Positions 7,861 through 16,269 are shown, counted from the first letter of the stretch. The stretch is DNA of 64,000 bases from Desulfurella amilsii (GCF_002119425.1 NZ_MDSU01000001.1:1-64000); one strand, 5' to 3'. The notes: a model not told the origin generated them from the sequence alone. Program-made: numbers and translations.

Positions 7861-10185
7861 TTATACCTTCTCAATGCTAACAAATGAATTCAGAAAAGCT
7901 GCGGCGCCACTCAAAGGATCAGTGTCGTTTGAGCAAAATTCAGCATCTGAAACACCTTTTTCGTAGCATCTTGTTGTATATGGAGAAAATCTTCCCCATC
8001 CGTGTACTATAAATACCGTGCCTTGTATTATTTTATCAGTGACTTTAGCTTTGACGGGGTAGAGTGATTTGAGGTTACCTTTAACCAATACTACCTTATC
8101 ACCATCTTTTATATTTATTGATTTTGCATCTTGGGGGTTAATCCACACGTTGTTGTCATCATAATGCTCAAGCAGCCATTCGTTATCCTGCGTTCTTGCA
8201 TGAGTATGTACTGCTACTCTGCCAAAAATAAGCCTAAACTCATTTTGTTTTTTTGGTTTGTTTGGTGGTGTATAGTTTGGTAGTGGATCAAAACTATTTC
8301 CAGCAAGAGAATCGCTGTAAATATCAATTTTCCCACTGCCAGTGTTGAAGCTTACATCTTCACCTAAAGCAATCGGGTATGGATTGAATGGTGCTTTTTT
8401 GTATGCATCGAGCATTTTTTGATAAGCTACCTTTGGATCGATATCACCGCTTAAATCAGCATCTTCTGGTATAGGCCCAAGTGAGATCACACCGTCTTTG
8501 AGCAGTTTATCTCTTTGATCTTTTGGCATTTGGTTGAGTGAACTGTATAGTACACCTTTTGCATCACTGAATGGAAAAAATTCACCAAGCCCCATATGTT
8601 TTGCAATACCGTGTGCTATTGCCCAAATATCTCGTGTGTCATAAATCGTATCTACTGCTGGTTCTCTAAAGTTAACATATGGATACTTCCAACCTATAGA
8701 TTTGAGCGCAGCATACATTTCAAGATACGTAGATTCGGGAAATACTATATCAGCATAAAGCGTATGTTCCCATGGTAAAATATCTACAACCATATAGAAA
8801 TCAAGTTTGCTAATCGCTTCTTTTACTTTGTTAGAGTCACCAGTATGGAATAATGGATTTGTAGCATAGCTTATCATTGCCTTGATTGGGTATGGTTTTT
8901 GGGTTCTAATTGCTTCCCATAAGATATTATCAAGCCCAAGCACGCCTACAATCTCTTGTGTAGTAGTTGGAAGGTTTGTGAGCGATAAAACGGCATTTGC
9001 TGCATTTTTTTGCTGGGCTAGCTGGGCATATTTTGATTCTTCTACATCTGGCATATCGGCATTTGGAACTTTAATCTTATTTGGTTTGAAAAAGCCACCT
9101 GGCTGAAACCAGTTACCAAGCAGTACGTTTGCTATGGCAATAGCTCTTGCAAATTGCGTATCATCACCATACCTTGTGGACCTTCTTGGGGGAACTATGA
9201 TACAGTTTGGCGCAAAAGAAGAAATCTCTCTTGCAATCTGGATGATTTCTTCTGCTTTGATGCCAGTTTGCTCTTGAGCCCACTGTGGGGTGTATTTTGC
9301 TATGTGTGGCTTCAGTTTATCATAGCCCGTTGTATATTTATCTACAAAATCGTGGTTAATTAGATCTTCTGTTACCATAACATTTATAAGAGCCAAAACA
9401 AAAGCAGCATCTGTGCCTGGTTTAATCTGTAAATATTTATCAGCTTTTGCTGCAGTATGAGTATACCTTGGATCAACATAGACTATTTTTGCCTTATTAC
9501 CAATGGCTTTTGAAAAGTGATAAAGCTCGCTCACATGAAGCGACTCCGTCTCATTTCTACCAAGCATTATAATGTATCTGCTGTTTGATAAATCAAATGG
9601 CTCATGTCCACCAAGAGCTGCACCAAATGTATAATAAAAGCCTACATCTCGTGAGCCTGTGCACTGAGAGTATGCAGGTATAGCAAAGTTTGTCGTACCG
9701 CCCAAAACTTCAAATAGCCTGTGGATTCCAGGCTCACCTGTGCCGTGCATTTCAAGCCCAATTGTTTCTGGACCGTATTTATCTATTACTTCTTTGAATT
9801 TTTTTGCAGCGAACTCAAATGCCTCTTCCCATGAAACCTTCTTCCATTTACCTTCGCCCCTTTCACCAACTCTGATCAAGGGGGTTTTTAGTCTATTATC
9901 ATCGTATAGAGTTTTAATACCCGCTTGACCTTTTGCGCATAATTTACCAAAATTCAGAGGGCTTTTATCATTACCTTCAAGTTTTCTAACCTTGCCATCG
10001 TTTACAAAAACTTTCTCTGTGCAATTCCAAAAGCACATTTCACAAAAGTTAAAGGTTACTTTATCAGGCTTGTAAGGCTTTAGTTCTTCCCTTGCGTCAG
10101 CTTTTGAATCAAAAACTAAAGGCAAAGACAACAGTGCCGACCCAGCTAAAGCGCCCTTCAGAAAGGTTCTTCTTTTAATTTGCAT
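7861..10185 (-). CDS. molybdopterin oxidoreductase catalytic subunit (polysulfide/thiosulfate/sulfur reductase-like)
   Basis: A 774-residue Mo-bisPGD enzyme of the DMSO reductase superfamily. Tat signal: KRRTFLK at 4-10, then a hydrophobic stretch ending near Ala29-Ala31. A [4Fe-4S] site C48-x2-C51-x3-C55-x27-C83 with the phrase CEMCFWNC is typical of PsrA/PhsA/SreA. Cys175 in SQCTGSRD is the likely Mo ligand, as in sulfur and thiosulfate reductases. The C-terminal molybdopterin dinucleotide domain is present. The ATG at 10185 is preferred because GGAGG precedes it and the promoter -10 lies at 10214-10219, inside the longer frame. The true electron acceptor (polysulfide, sulfur, thiosulfate, tetrathionate or arsenate) cannot be settled from sequence; ArrAB arsenate reductases also lack an anchor subunit. 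Confidence 0.88.
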   Translation of the reverse strand: MQIKRRTFLKGALAGSALLSLPLVFDSKADAREELKPYKPDKVTFNFCEMCFWNCTEKVFVNDGKVRKLEGNDKSPLNFGKLCAKGQAGIKTLYDDNRLKTPLIRVGERGEGKWKKVSWEEAFEFAAKKFKEVIDKYGPETIGLEMHGTGEPGIHRLFEVLGGTTNFAIPAYSQCTGSRDVGFYYTFGAALGGHEPFDLSNSRYIIMLGRNETESLHVSELYHFSKAIGNKAKIVYVDPRYTHTAAKADKYLQIKPGTDAAFVLALINVMVTEDLINHDFVDKYTTGYDKLKPHIAKYTPQWAQEQTGIKAEEIIQIAREISSFAPNCIIVPPRRSTRYGDDTQFARAIAIANVLLGNWFQPGGFFKPNKIKVPNADMPDVEESKYAQLAQQKNAANAVLSLTNLPTTTQEIVGVLGLDNILWEAIRTQKPYPIKAMISYATNPLFHTGDSNKVKEAISKLDFYMVVDILPWEHTLYADIVFPESTYLEMYAALKSIGWKYPYVNFREPAVDTIYDTRDIWAIAHGIAKHMGLGEFFPFSDAKGVLYSSLNQMPKDQRDKLLKDGVISLGPIPEDADLSGDIDPKVAYQKMLDAYKKAPFNPYPIALGEDVSFNTGSGKIDIYSDSLAGNSFDPLPNYTPPNKPKKQNEFRLIFGRVAVHTHARTQDNEWLLEHYDDNNVWINPQDAKSINIKDGDKVVLVKGNLKSLYPVKAKVTDKIIQGTVFIVHGWGRFSPYTTRCYEKGVSDAEFCSNDTDPLSGAAAFLNSFVSIEKV

Positions 10186-10213
10186 ACAACCTCCTTTTTT
10201 CCATCTCGCATCA

Positions 10214-10243
10214 TCTATATCATTCATGTGCTATTTTAGTCAA
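10214..10243 (-). promoter_or_regulatory. promoter of the molybdoenzyme operon
   Basis: Minus-strand -35 TTGACT (10243-10238), 18-base spacer, -10 TATAGA (10219-10214). The predicted start near 10207 leaves a 20-base leader containing AAAAAAGGAGG before the ATG at 10185. Confidence 0.55.
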
Positions 10244-10337
10244 AAAATAAAAAAAATCCACTAAAATCTTGTTTGTAATATTATTTTAATAGTTTGGTTT
10301 TATTTTAACTGTTTACTCCAATTTTTTTGCTTGCTAA

Positions 10338-10603
10338 AACAAAAAACTACCATTACAAGAGTTTTTATTAGCTCAAAAAACATTTGATGATTTACTTGCT
10401 TTACTACAACCATCAGAAGAAATTGAAGGCATTGAGATTCAAAGCACCGTATGGTATTATTATGCTTAAAAAGTTTAACTTAAATTCTGAACTTTTTAAA
10501 GACAACCCGTACAGGATCCCTAAAGGCAAAAGATGAGAAACAAATCTATGAAGCACTGAAATTAAAACTAGTGCCAATAGAAAGAAAAAGCATAATAAAA
10601 TAA
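10338..10603 (+). pseudogene. gene debris (two broken coding fragments)
   Basis: The 627 bases between the molybdoenzyme gene and 10855 hold protein-like but broken frames. Fragment 1 (10338-10469) reads without start codon through FLLAQKTFDDLLALLQ and ends in VWYYYA; not recognised. Fragment 2 (10471-10603) reads NSELFKDNPYRIPKGK, hits a stop, and continues in the next frame as DEKQIYEALKLKLVP. The latter resembles, from memory, the C-terminal tail of family X DNA polymerases (FKD..., EEIYEALGL, PPELR). The resemblance is weak evidence. The rest of the stretch is AT-rich with nothing I can name. Confidence 0.35.
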
Positions 10604-10854
10604 ACCACCTACTACAAATTTAACAAAAAATGTTCTACTCCCCATAGAAAAAAAATAATGTTGTAATAATAACATTATCGAACTATAGATGATAAAGATG
10701 GGTTAACTTTTTACACAAAATATACAATTCAACCTTAAATAGCAGATACGAGAAAAAAGATTTTTATATTATTTACATAAATATGCAAATATTTTTTAAT
10801 ACAAAGAGTTTAAAAGAGTTTGTAGTTTATGATTTAGAGAAAAGGAGGCTCATA

Positions 10855-11226
10855 ATGGATAGATCTTTAATTGATCAGGAGTATCAGAAGTTGCAGGATG
10901 AATCAAACAATTTAGCTCAAAAAATTCAAGCTTTTGCTAACAAATTACAACAATCAAAGGAATCCGGATCATCAGATGCTAAAGAATGGATCTTAGATTT
11001 TAAGGAAATTGCTTTAGCAATTCAATCAGAGCAAAATCAGATGTTTTCTTTGCTTTTATCAATTCATGAAAATGCATCTAACGTGCAAAATCCAAACCCA
11101 GAAAATTCTCAAAAACCAACTAAAAAAGGCTTGTTTAGTAACTTATTTGGTAGCGGAATAGGTCAAGCAATGGAGATGGGGCTAGGGTTTGGATTAGGTG
11201 ATGATCTTATAAATAGTATTTTTTAG
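10855..11226 (+). CDS. small hypothetical protein, coiled coil plus glycine-rich tail
   Basis: Not recognised. A 123-residue protein; the ATG at 10855 is chosen because AAAGGAGG (10841-10848) sits 6 bases upstream, while the longer frame from 10783 has none. Residues 1-75 are strongly helical and rich in Gln, Lys, Glu and Ser, consistent with a coiled coil; a Pro/Asn/Gln-rich hinge follows, then a Gly- and Met-rich, moderately hydrophobic tail (GLFSNLFGSG, GLGFGLGDD). The tail could contact a membrane or oligomerise. It stands alone between gene debris and a K+ channel gene. Confidence 0.6.
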   Translation: MDRSLIDQEYQKLQDESNNLAQKIQAFANKLQQSKESGSSDAKEWILDFKEIALAIQSEQNQMFSLLLSIHENASNVQNPNPENSQKPTKKGLFSNLFGSGIGQAMEMGLGFGLGDDLINSIF

Positions 11227-11365
11227 CTGTTTCCACATTAAAATGTACTAAAAATCTAAGACATCTGTATGTTTTGATTAGTAGAATTTTGGGTATTTTG
11301 ATAAAAAGTTATAAGTATTCTATGACACATACTTGTATTCATAATGTAGAGAATATGTCAATAAA

Positions 11366-12358
11366 ATGTTTAGTTATTTACTTGTTATTTATCACAAGTT
11401 AAATATTGTAGCATCACGAAATAAAAAGCAATTTTTTCAAATCTTTGTAATTTTAGTTATAGTTTTAGCTTTGTTTGCATATCTTTTTAGCTATTATGAA
11501 AAGATTTCATTTTTTAATTCAATTTACTGGGCTTTAACAACCGCTTCAACGGTTGGGTATGGCGATATTGTTCCAAAAAACAATACTGGCAAAGTTATCG
11601 CTATGGGATTAATGATAATTGGTGTAAGCATGATTGGTGTTTTTCTTGCCAATTTATCTTCTATTGTGCTGGACTTTAAATTAGGGAGGTTTTTTGGAAC
11701 AATGGAAAGCCATTTTGTAAAAGATCATATTGTAATTTTGGGTTTTAGCGATTACGTAAAAAATTCTTTGGAGGAAATTCTAAAGGACAATAATAAAAAC
11801 GTTGTTTTGATGGCAGATATTGATAATAATCCTTTTAGCAATTATAACTTAATATTTATAAAAGGAGATATAACTATAGAGAATGACATTTACAAAACAA
11901 AACTTGCCAACGCAAAACTATGTATTGTCTCTGATAGCGATGATTCCAAAACTCTCATAGCTGCTATGACTGTAAAAAATCTTTACAAAGATTTATATAT
12001 AGTAGCTTTAGTGTTCAAAAAAGAACTAGCAAAAGTATTGAGAAATTTTGGAATTAATGAGGTATTTTCATCAGGAACGTTTTCTAGTAAATTATTGGTT
12101 AAGACTACTTTTATAACTGGAATTTCTAAATTCTTTAGCCAACTATTAGATGAAGAGTTTAAAGAATCACTGGTAGAGAAAATAACTCCTGATAGTTTAA
12201 TAAATTCAACTTTTGATGAGGCCATGTACAAGCTAAAGAATGAAACGGGCGAACTTTTGGTAGGAGTTAAAAGAGACAAAGAAAATATTATTATTAATCC
12301 TACCGAAAAAGACTTCAAATTAAGTGCAGAAGATAAACTTTTGCTTATAGGAAAGTAA
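11366..12358 (+). CDS. potassium channel with RCK/TrkA-N domain
   Basis: A 330-residue two-helix K+ channel of the MthK/Kch type. A membrane helix at about 23-43, pore helix and selectivity filter TVGYGD at 62-67, and a second membrane helix at about 74-100 are followed by a cytoplasmic RCK domain (HIVILGFSDYV start of the Rossmann fold) and a C-terminal TrkA-C-like part (ELLVGVKRD, DKLLLIGK). The Rossmann glycine motif is degenerate, so ligand binding may differ from NAD. It stands alone between two debris-containing gaps. Confidence 0.88.
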   Translation: MFSYLLVIYHKLNIVASRNKKQFFQIFVILVIVLALFAYLFSYYEKISFFNSIYWALTTASTVGYGDIVPKNNTGKVIAMGLMIIGVSMIGVFLANLSSIVLDFKLGRFFGTMESHFVKDHIVILGFSDYVKNSLEEILKDNNKNVVLMADIDNNPFSNYNLIFIKGDITIENDIYKTKLANAKLCIVSDSDDSKTLIAAMTVKNLYKDLYIVALVFKKELAKVLRNFGINEVFSSGTFSSKLLVKTTFITGISKFFSQLLDEEFKESLVEKITPDSLINSTFDEAMYKLKNETGELLVGVKRDKENIIINPTEKDFKLSAEDKLLLIGK

Positions 12359-12649
12359 GATTGACTGGGTTTGTTGTATATATTTTAGAGTTAACTTAAA
12401 TTTCCTACCTTTGGTGCGTTTATAGCAGCGGAATAGTATGAGATAAGCATAGATAAAGTAATTAGCAATATTGCACGAGAATTTATCAAAAAGGACAACA
12501 AAAGACATAGAAATTGAAACCAGAAAAAACACAGAGGTATCTGATTATTTTAATATTGAGATTAAAAGAACAGAAAAAAGCGAGTTTTTCATATATTTTA
12601 ACAAGCCAAAAATAACCTTTTTCATCCAATAATGATCTGAGCTGCTCTC
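12359..12649. other. AT-rich intergenic stretch, probable debris
   Basis: No intact gene. One plus-strand frame (about 12470-12632) reads with protein-like composition (for example EIETRKNTEVSDYFNIEI) but has no convincing start or ribosome binding site, and I do not recognise it. It lies between the K+ channel gene and the integrase remnant, and may be part of the same decayed insertion. Confidence 0.3.
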
Positions 12650-12917
12650 CTAAATAGCAATAGTATAATAACTATGGGTAACGACAAATTTCTTTTGTCT
12701 TTTGTCAAAGTAATCTCCACTTATCAGTTCAGATTTAATTTTTACTTCTATCTTTTTTGCCGTATTTAAATCGGGTATTCTTTTAACGATACGTTCATTT
12801 TGTACCCCACCACCACCTTATAGGCAGACTTTTGGCATTGATTGACTGCATTTCCTTGCAAGTTTTATTCTTTGCATCTTGCTCAGTTTTGCAAAAAGGA
12901 CACACCAGGTAAATCAT
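12650..12917 (-). pseudogene. tyrosine recombinase (integrase) N-terminal remnant
   Basis: Reading on the minus strand from ATG 12917: a zinc-ribbon-like start (YLVCPFCKTEQDAKNKTCKE) runs to IRWWW and then stops; the reading continues one frame over as NERIVKRIPDLNTAKK and IEVKIKSELISGDYFDKRQ before a stop at 12650. The second part matches the N-terminal arm-binding/core-binding lead-in of phage-type integrases (repeated basic residues, ...AKKIE..IK..LISGEY). The catalytic domain is missing. The remnant lies about 120 bases upstream of two tRNA genes, the usual integration targets of such enzymes. Family assignment is from pattern memory only. Confidence 0.45.
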
Positions 12918-12990
12918 AAATCACCCCATAGATTTATTTAAAAAAAATGATTTCCTAAAATCCTATTTTCTAAAGATTTTATTTTATATA

Positions 12991-13019
12991 TTGACAAAAT
13001 TGGGAAAATATAGTAAGTA
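12991..13019 (+). promoter_or_regulatory. putative promoter of the tRNA-Lys/tRNA-His transcript
   Basis: Consensus -35 TTGACA at 12991-12996 and, 17 bases on, TAAGTA at 13014-13019 as a weak -10. Start point would be near 13026, 9 bases before tRNA-Lys. Confidence 0.45.
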
Positions 13020-13034
13020 GTACTTGTAAATCGT

Positions 13035-13110
13035 GGGCCGCTAGCTCAGCTGGTAGAGCAACGGACTCTTAATCCGTCGGTCGAAGGTTCGATCCCTTCG
13101 CGGCTCACCA
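13035..13110 (+). tRNA. tRNA-Lys (anticodon CTT)
   Basis: A 76-base cloverleaf: acceptor GGGCCGC pairs with GCGGCTC (one G-U), D stem GCTC/GAGC, anticodon stem ACGGA/TCCGT around loop CTCTTAA, T arm with GGTTCGATCCC, encoded CCA end. Anticodon CTT reads AAG. Position 37 is A, as needed for t6A, the modification begun by TsaC, whose gene lies just downstream. Confidence 0.96.
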
Positions 13111-13115
13111 TTTGT

Positions 13116-13194
13116 GGTGGGTATAGCTCAGTTTGGTTAGAGCACCAGGTTGTGGCCCTGGGGGCCGTGGGTTCAAGTCCCACTACTCACCCCA
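13116..13194 (+). tRNA. tRNA-His (anticodon GTG)
   Basis: Acceptor GTGGGTA pairs with TACTCAC; discriminator C73 is matched by the extra G at 13116 (position -1), the identity pair of tRNA-His. Anticodon stem CCAGG/CCTGG carries GTG. CCA is encoded at 13192-13194. Only 5 bases separate it from tRNA-Lys. Confidence 0.95.
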
Positions 13195-13202
13195 TATTTT
13201 TT

Positions 13203-13778
13203 ATGAAAACAATTATTTGTAGAGATAAAGGTTCATTTAATTACTTACCTTACATAAAAAATGGCATGATTATTTACCCAGCAGATACCATATACGGCCT
13301 TGGTGCTTATATATATAATGCTTTTGCAAATAAACGAATATTTGAAATAAAGAAGCGTTCTATACAAAACCCATTCATTGTACTGTGTGATATGGACTTT
13401 GTTTTAAAAAATGTTTTTGTGGATGAAACTGCGCTTAATTTACTAAATCTGGGTGCTACAGTAATTTTAAAAAATAAAACAACATTGCCTTTTTATGTTT
13501 CAAAAAATGGAAAAACTGCGTACCGTCTTGCAGTTAATCCTTTTATGGTAAAAATTGTAAAAAAAATTCCTCTAACTTCAACAAGTGTAAATGTATCAGC
13601 AAAACAGTCTATAAATTCTACTAAGAAAATATTACAACGCTATTTTGGAATTGTTGATATTATAATAATAGGCAAAACTAGAAATGTAGCATCTAGTATT
13701 GTAGATTTTGAAAATAAAGTTATATTAAGAGAAGGCTATAATGCTGAAGCTATTAAAAAATTTTTGGGGGTAGTATGA
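13203..13778 (+). CDS. tsaC: threonylcarbamoyl-AMP synthase (TsaC/YrdC family)
   Basis: A 191-residue YrdC-domain protein, which makes threonylcarbamoyl-AMP from Thr, bicarbonate and ATP for t6A37 in ANN-decoding tRNAs. Motifs: YPADTIYGLG, the substrate-binding lysine/arginine block IKKRSIQNPF, AYRLAVNP, and LTSTSVNVSA matching the family TSAN-S motif (here TSVNVSA, slightly divergent). The ATG at 13203 is 8 bases after the tRNA-His CCA end; a longer frame would start inside the tRNA. There is no ribosome binding site of note, and cotranscription with the two tRNAs looks certain. It overlaps the next gene by 4 bases. Confidence 0.85.
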   Translation: MKTIICRDKGSFNYLPYIKNGMIIYPADTIYGLGAYIYNAFANKRIFEIKKRSIQNPFIVLCDMDFVLKNVFVDETALNLLNLGATVILKNKTTLPFYVSKNGKTAYRLAVNPFMVKIVKKIPLTSTSVNVSAKQSINSTKKILQRYFGIVDIIIIGKTRNVASSIVDFENKVILREGYNAEAIKKFLGVV

Positions 13779-14533
13779 AATTTTTAAGATGTTTTTATGA
13801 GGGAAAAGATTATCATGGTTTACTTGAAAACAAAAGTGTCAAGCTTTTGTCGAATAGTTTTTTAGAAGGCGATTATAAAATCTTAAAAGAAGTTAACATA
13901 AGTAATGTAAAAATCTTGCCACCAGTTTTGCCATCAAAAATCATTGGGATTGGTTTAAATTATAACGATCATATTCAAGAAATGAAAGACGAAAAACCCA
14001 ATGTGCCAAAAATGTTTATAAAGCCTTCAAGCACGGTAATTGCTACCAAAGAGCCTATAATTTATCCAAAACATATGTCAAAGAGGGTAGATTATGAAGG
14101 TGAATTGGGTGTGGTAATTGGCAAAGTATGCAAGAATATATCAGCTTTGCAGGCAAAAGATTACATATTTGGCTATACAATAATAAACGATGTAACAGCC
14201 AGAGATTTGCAGTCAATCGATGGTCAGTGGACTAGAGCAAAAGGTTTTGATACATTTGCCCCGATAGGTCCTTTTATAGAAACCCAAGTTGATCATATGA
14301 ATTTAAAAATTACTACTAAGCTAAATGGTGTAGTTAAGCAAGATTCTACAACATCCCATATGATATTCAATGTTTATGAACTTGTTTCGTTTATTTCTCA
14401 AATCATGACATTATATCCTGGCGATTTGATAGCATCTGGCACGCCAAGCGGTGTAGGGCCCGTTGTACCTGGTGATATTGTAGAAATCGAAATTGAAAAT
14501 ATAGGAAAATTGATAAATCCCGTGAAGGAGTAG
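13775..14533 (+). CDS. fumarylacetoacetate hydrolase (FAH) family protein
   Basis: A 252-residue FAH-fold enzyme. Seen: GIGLNYNDHIQEM, FIKPSSTV, YEGELGVVIGK (metal-binding Glu), GYTIINDVTARDLQ, the RAKGFDTFAPIGP block and the closing SGTPSGVGP. Family members cleave or isomerise beta-diketones and acylpyruvates or decarboxylate oxaloacetate; which is done here is not clear from sequence. It begins with an ATGA overlap on tsaC and ends 3 bases before dapL, so it is in the same operon. Confidence 0.85.
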   Translation: MKFLRCFYEGKDYHGLLENKSVKLLSNSFLEGDYKILKEVNISNVKILPPVLPSKIIGIGLNYNDHIQEMKDEKPNVPKMFIKPSSTVIATKEPIIYPKHMSKRVDYEGELGVVIGKVCKNISALQAKDYIFGYTIINDVTARDLQSIDGQWTRAKGFDTFAPIGPFIETQVDHMNLKITTKLNGVVKQDSTTSHMIFNVYELVSFISQIMTLYPGDLIASGTPSGVGPVVPGDIVEIEIENIGKLINPVKE

Positions 14534-14536
14534 TTG

Positions 14537-15688
14537 ATGTTTAAATTATCAGAGAGGATTGAAAAATTACCACCTTACCTATTTGCTGAAATTGATAGGC
14601 TTAAGCAGGAGGTAAAGCAAAGAGGCATTGAAATTATAGATTTAGGCATAGGAGACCCTGACATACCCACACCAAAACAAATAATTGAAGTTGCTCAAAA
14701 AGCTTTAGAAAACCCCGCAAACCATCAGTACCCCTCTTATGAAGGCAGTTTTGAGTTTAGAGAGGCTGTAGCCCACTGGTACAAAGATAGATTTGATGTG
14801 GATTTGGATCCAAGCAGTGAATGTCTTGCATTGATTGGCTCAAAAGAAGGTATTGCGCATCTTCCGTTTGCATTTGTAGATGAAGGCGACTACACGCTTG
14901 TGCCAGATCCAGGCTATCCAGTTTACACAACATCCACGATGTTTGCAGGTGGTATGGTATATAAGATGCCGCTATTGAAAAAAAATGGTTTCTTGCCAGA
15001 TCTTGATGCAATTGATAAAAGCGTTCTAAATAAAACAAAAATAATGTTTGTCAATTATCCAAATAACCCCACAAGTGCTATTGCAACAAAAGACTTTTAC
15101 AATAGGGTTGTTGAGCTTGCGCTAAAGTACGGCTTTTTGGTGGCATCGGATAATGCGTATTCGGAAATTTATTATGATAATTACAAACCAATGAGTTTTT
15201 TAGAAGTGGATGGAGCTAAAGAAGTTGCTATAGAGCTACATTCATTTTCAAAAACATTCAATATGACAGGCTGGAGAATAGGTTTTGCAGTTGGGAACAA
15301 AGAAGGTATTTATGGGCTTGGAAAAATAAAGACAAATGTGGATTCTGGTGTATTTACAGCATTACAGCAAGCGGGTATTTTTGCACTCAATAACTATAAA
15401 ACGCTAAATGAGCCAATAAGAAAAATTTTTCAAGAGCGCAAAAATCAAATGACCCAAGCCCTAAAGAAAGCAAATTTTGATTTTGAGGAGCCGCTTGCAA
15501 CATTCTATTTTTGGGTGAAAGTGCCAAATGGCTACACTTCTAAAGACTTTGCCAAAAAATTGCTTGAAGAAAAAGGTATTGTTGTAACACCCGGTGTAGG
15601 GTTTGGCGAGTACGGGGAGGGTTACTTTAGAATAAGTATAACAAACCCAAACATTCAAAAAGCCGTTGATGCAATAAGATCACTATGA
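14537..15688 (+). CDS. dapL: LL-diaminopimelate aminotransferase
   Basis: A 383-residue fold-type I PLP enzyme. DapL converts tetrahydrodipicolinate to LL-diaminopimelate in one step for lysine and peptidoglycan. Signatures: LGIGDPDIPTPKQI, HQYPSYEGSFEFREA, DPGYPVY, NYPNNPTSA, SDNAYSEI and the PLP lysine in SFSKTFN (Lys239). Homologues of this length and wording are usually DapL; an aspartate or alanine aminotransferase role cannot be fully excluded. ATG 14537 has AAGGAG 6 bases upstream and is preferred over the TTG just before it. It overlaps folK by 4 bases. Confidence 0.85.
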   Translation: MFKLSERIEKLPPYLFAEIDRLKQEVKQRGIEIIDLGIGDPDIPTPKQIIEVAQKALENPANHQYPSYEGSFEFREAVAHWYKDRFDVDLDPSSECLALIGSKEGIAHLPFAFVDEGDYTLVPDPGYPVYTTSTMFAGGMVYKMPLLKKNGFLPDLDAIDKSVLNKTKIMFVNYPNNPTSAIATKDFYNRVVELALKYGFLVASDNAYSEIYYDNYKPMSFLEVDGAKEVAIELHSFSKTFNMTGWRIGFAVGNKEGIYGLGKIKTNVDSGVFTALQQAGIFALNNYKTLNEPIRKIFQERKNQMTQALKKANFDFEEPLATFYFWVKVPNGYTSKDFAKKLLEEKGIVVTPGVGFGEYGEGYFRISITNPNIQKAVDAIRSL

Positions 15689-16170
15689 AATACAATAATG
15701 TCTTTTTAAGTTTGGGTTCAAATATCTCAGGCAAAAAGAAAAATATAGAAACAGCGTTTGAGTTTATTAAGCAAAACAATAAAATAAGCATTTTAAAACT
15801 ATCGAGTATTTATGAAAGCCCTCCATGGGGCTACAAGAACCAGGAGAATTTTTACAATCAGGTTATAGAAATTGAGACTAATTTAGAGCCATACGAGTTA
15901 CTGGTATTTGTAAAATCAATAGAAAAAAAAATGGGCAGGCAAACGGCTATAAAATGGGGTCCAAGAAATATAGATATTGACATTTTGATATTTTCGGATA
16001 TCATAATCAAAGGTGATTTTTTAAATATACCGCATAGGTTTTTGTTAAATAGATGTTTTTGGCTTGTAGGGTTAAATGAGATAAACGAGCAGCTAAACAT
16101 CTCAGGTAAGAATGTGTGGGCATTGCTTGAGCGCGAACAAGATCGCGACTTAATAAAAATTGTGTGTTAA
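15685..16170 (+). CDS. folK: 2-amino-4-hydroxy-6-hydroxymethyldihydropteridine pyrophosphokinase
   Basis: A 161-residue HPPK of folate synthesis, pyrophosphorylating 6-hydroxymethyl-7,8-dihydropterin. Family blocks: SLGSNISGKKKNIE, SSIYESPPWGY, FYNQVIEIET, the catalytic loop GPRNIDIDIL with the Mg-binding Asp pair, and IPHRFLLNRCFWLVGL. Last gene of the tsaC-FAH-dapL-folK run; followed by a leader ORF and terminator before panB. Confidence 0.93.
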   Translation: MKYNNVFLSLGSNISGKKKNIETAFEFIKQNNKISILKLSSIYESPPWGYKNQENFYNQVIEIETNLEPYELLVFVKSIEKKMGRQTAIKWGPRNIDIDILIFSDIIIKGDFLNIPHRFLLNRCFWLVGLNEINEQLNISGKNVWALLEREQDRDLIKIVC

Positions 16171-16182
16171 GAGGTAAGTTTT

Positions 16183-16269
16183 TTGCTAAATAGCACAAAG
16201 ACTCCAAAAGGAGCTTTAAGCGAACTAAAAAAAGAAATCAAAAGCTCAAATGTTAATTTTGACATTTGA
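16183..16269 (+). CDS. possible 28-residue leader ORF before panB
   Basis: A TTG-started frame preceded at 8 bases by GAGG (16171-16174). It encodes 28 residues of ordinary composition (NSTKTPKGALSELKKEI and SSNVNFDI) and stops at 16267-16269, inside the 3' arm of the terminator hairpin 16242-16273. If translated, ribosomes would open that hairpin, coupling leader translation to panBCD expression. It has no enrichment for a single amino acid. May be a chance frame. Confidence 0.3.
   Translation: MLNSTKTPKGALSELKKEIKSSNVNFDI

Noticed and set aside
12320-12532. 70-codon minus-strand frame
   Set aside because: Overlaps the end of the K+ channel gene, composition unlike a protein, no start signal.
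12359-13034. Attachment-site direct repeat of the tRNA-Lys or tRNA-His 3' end
   Set aside because: I looked for a second copy of the T-arm and acceptor sequence near the integrase remnant and found none in the window.
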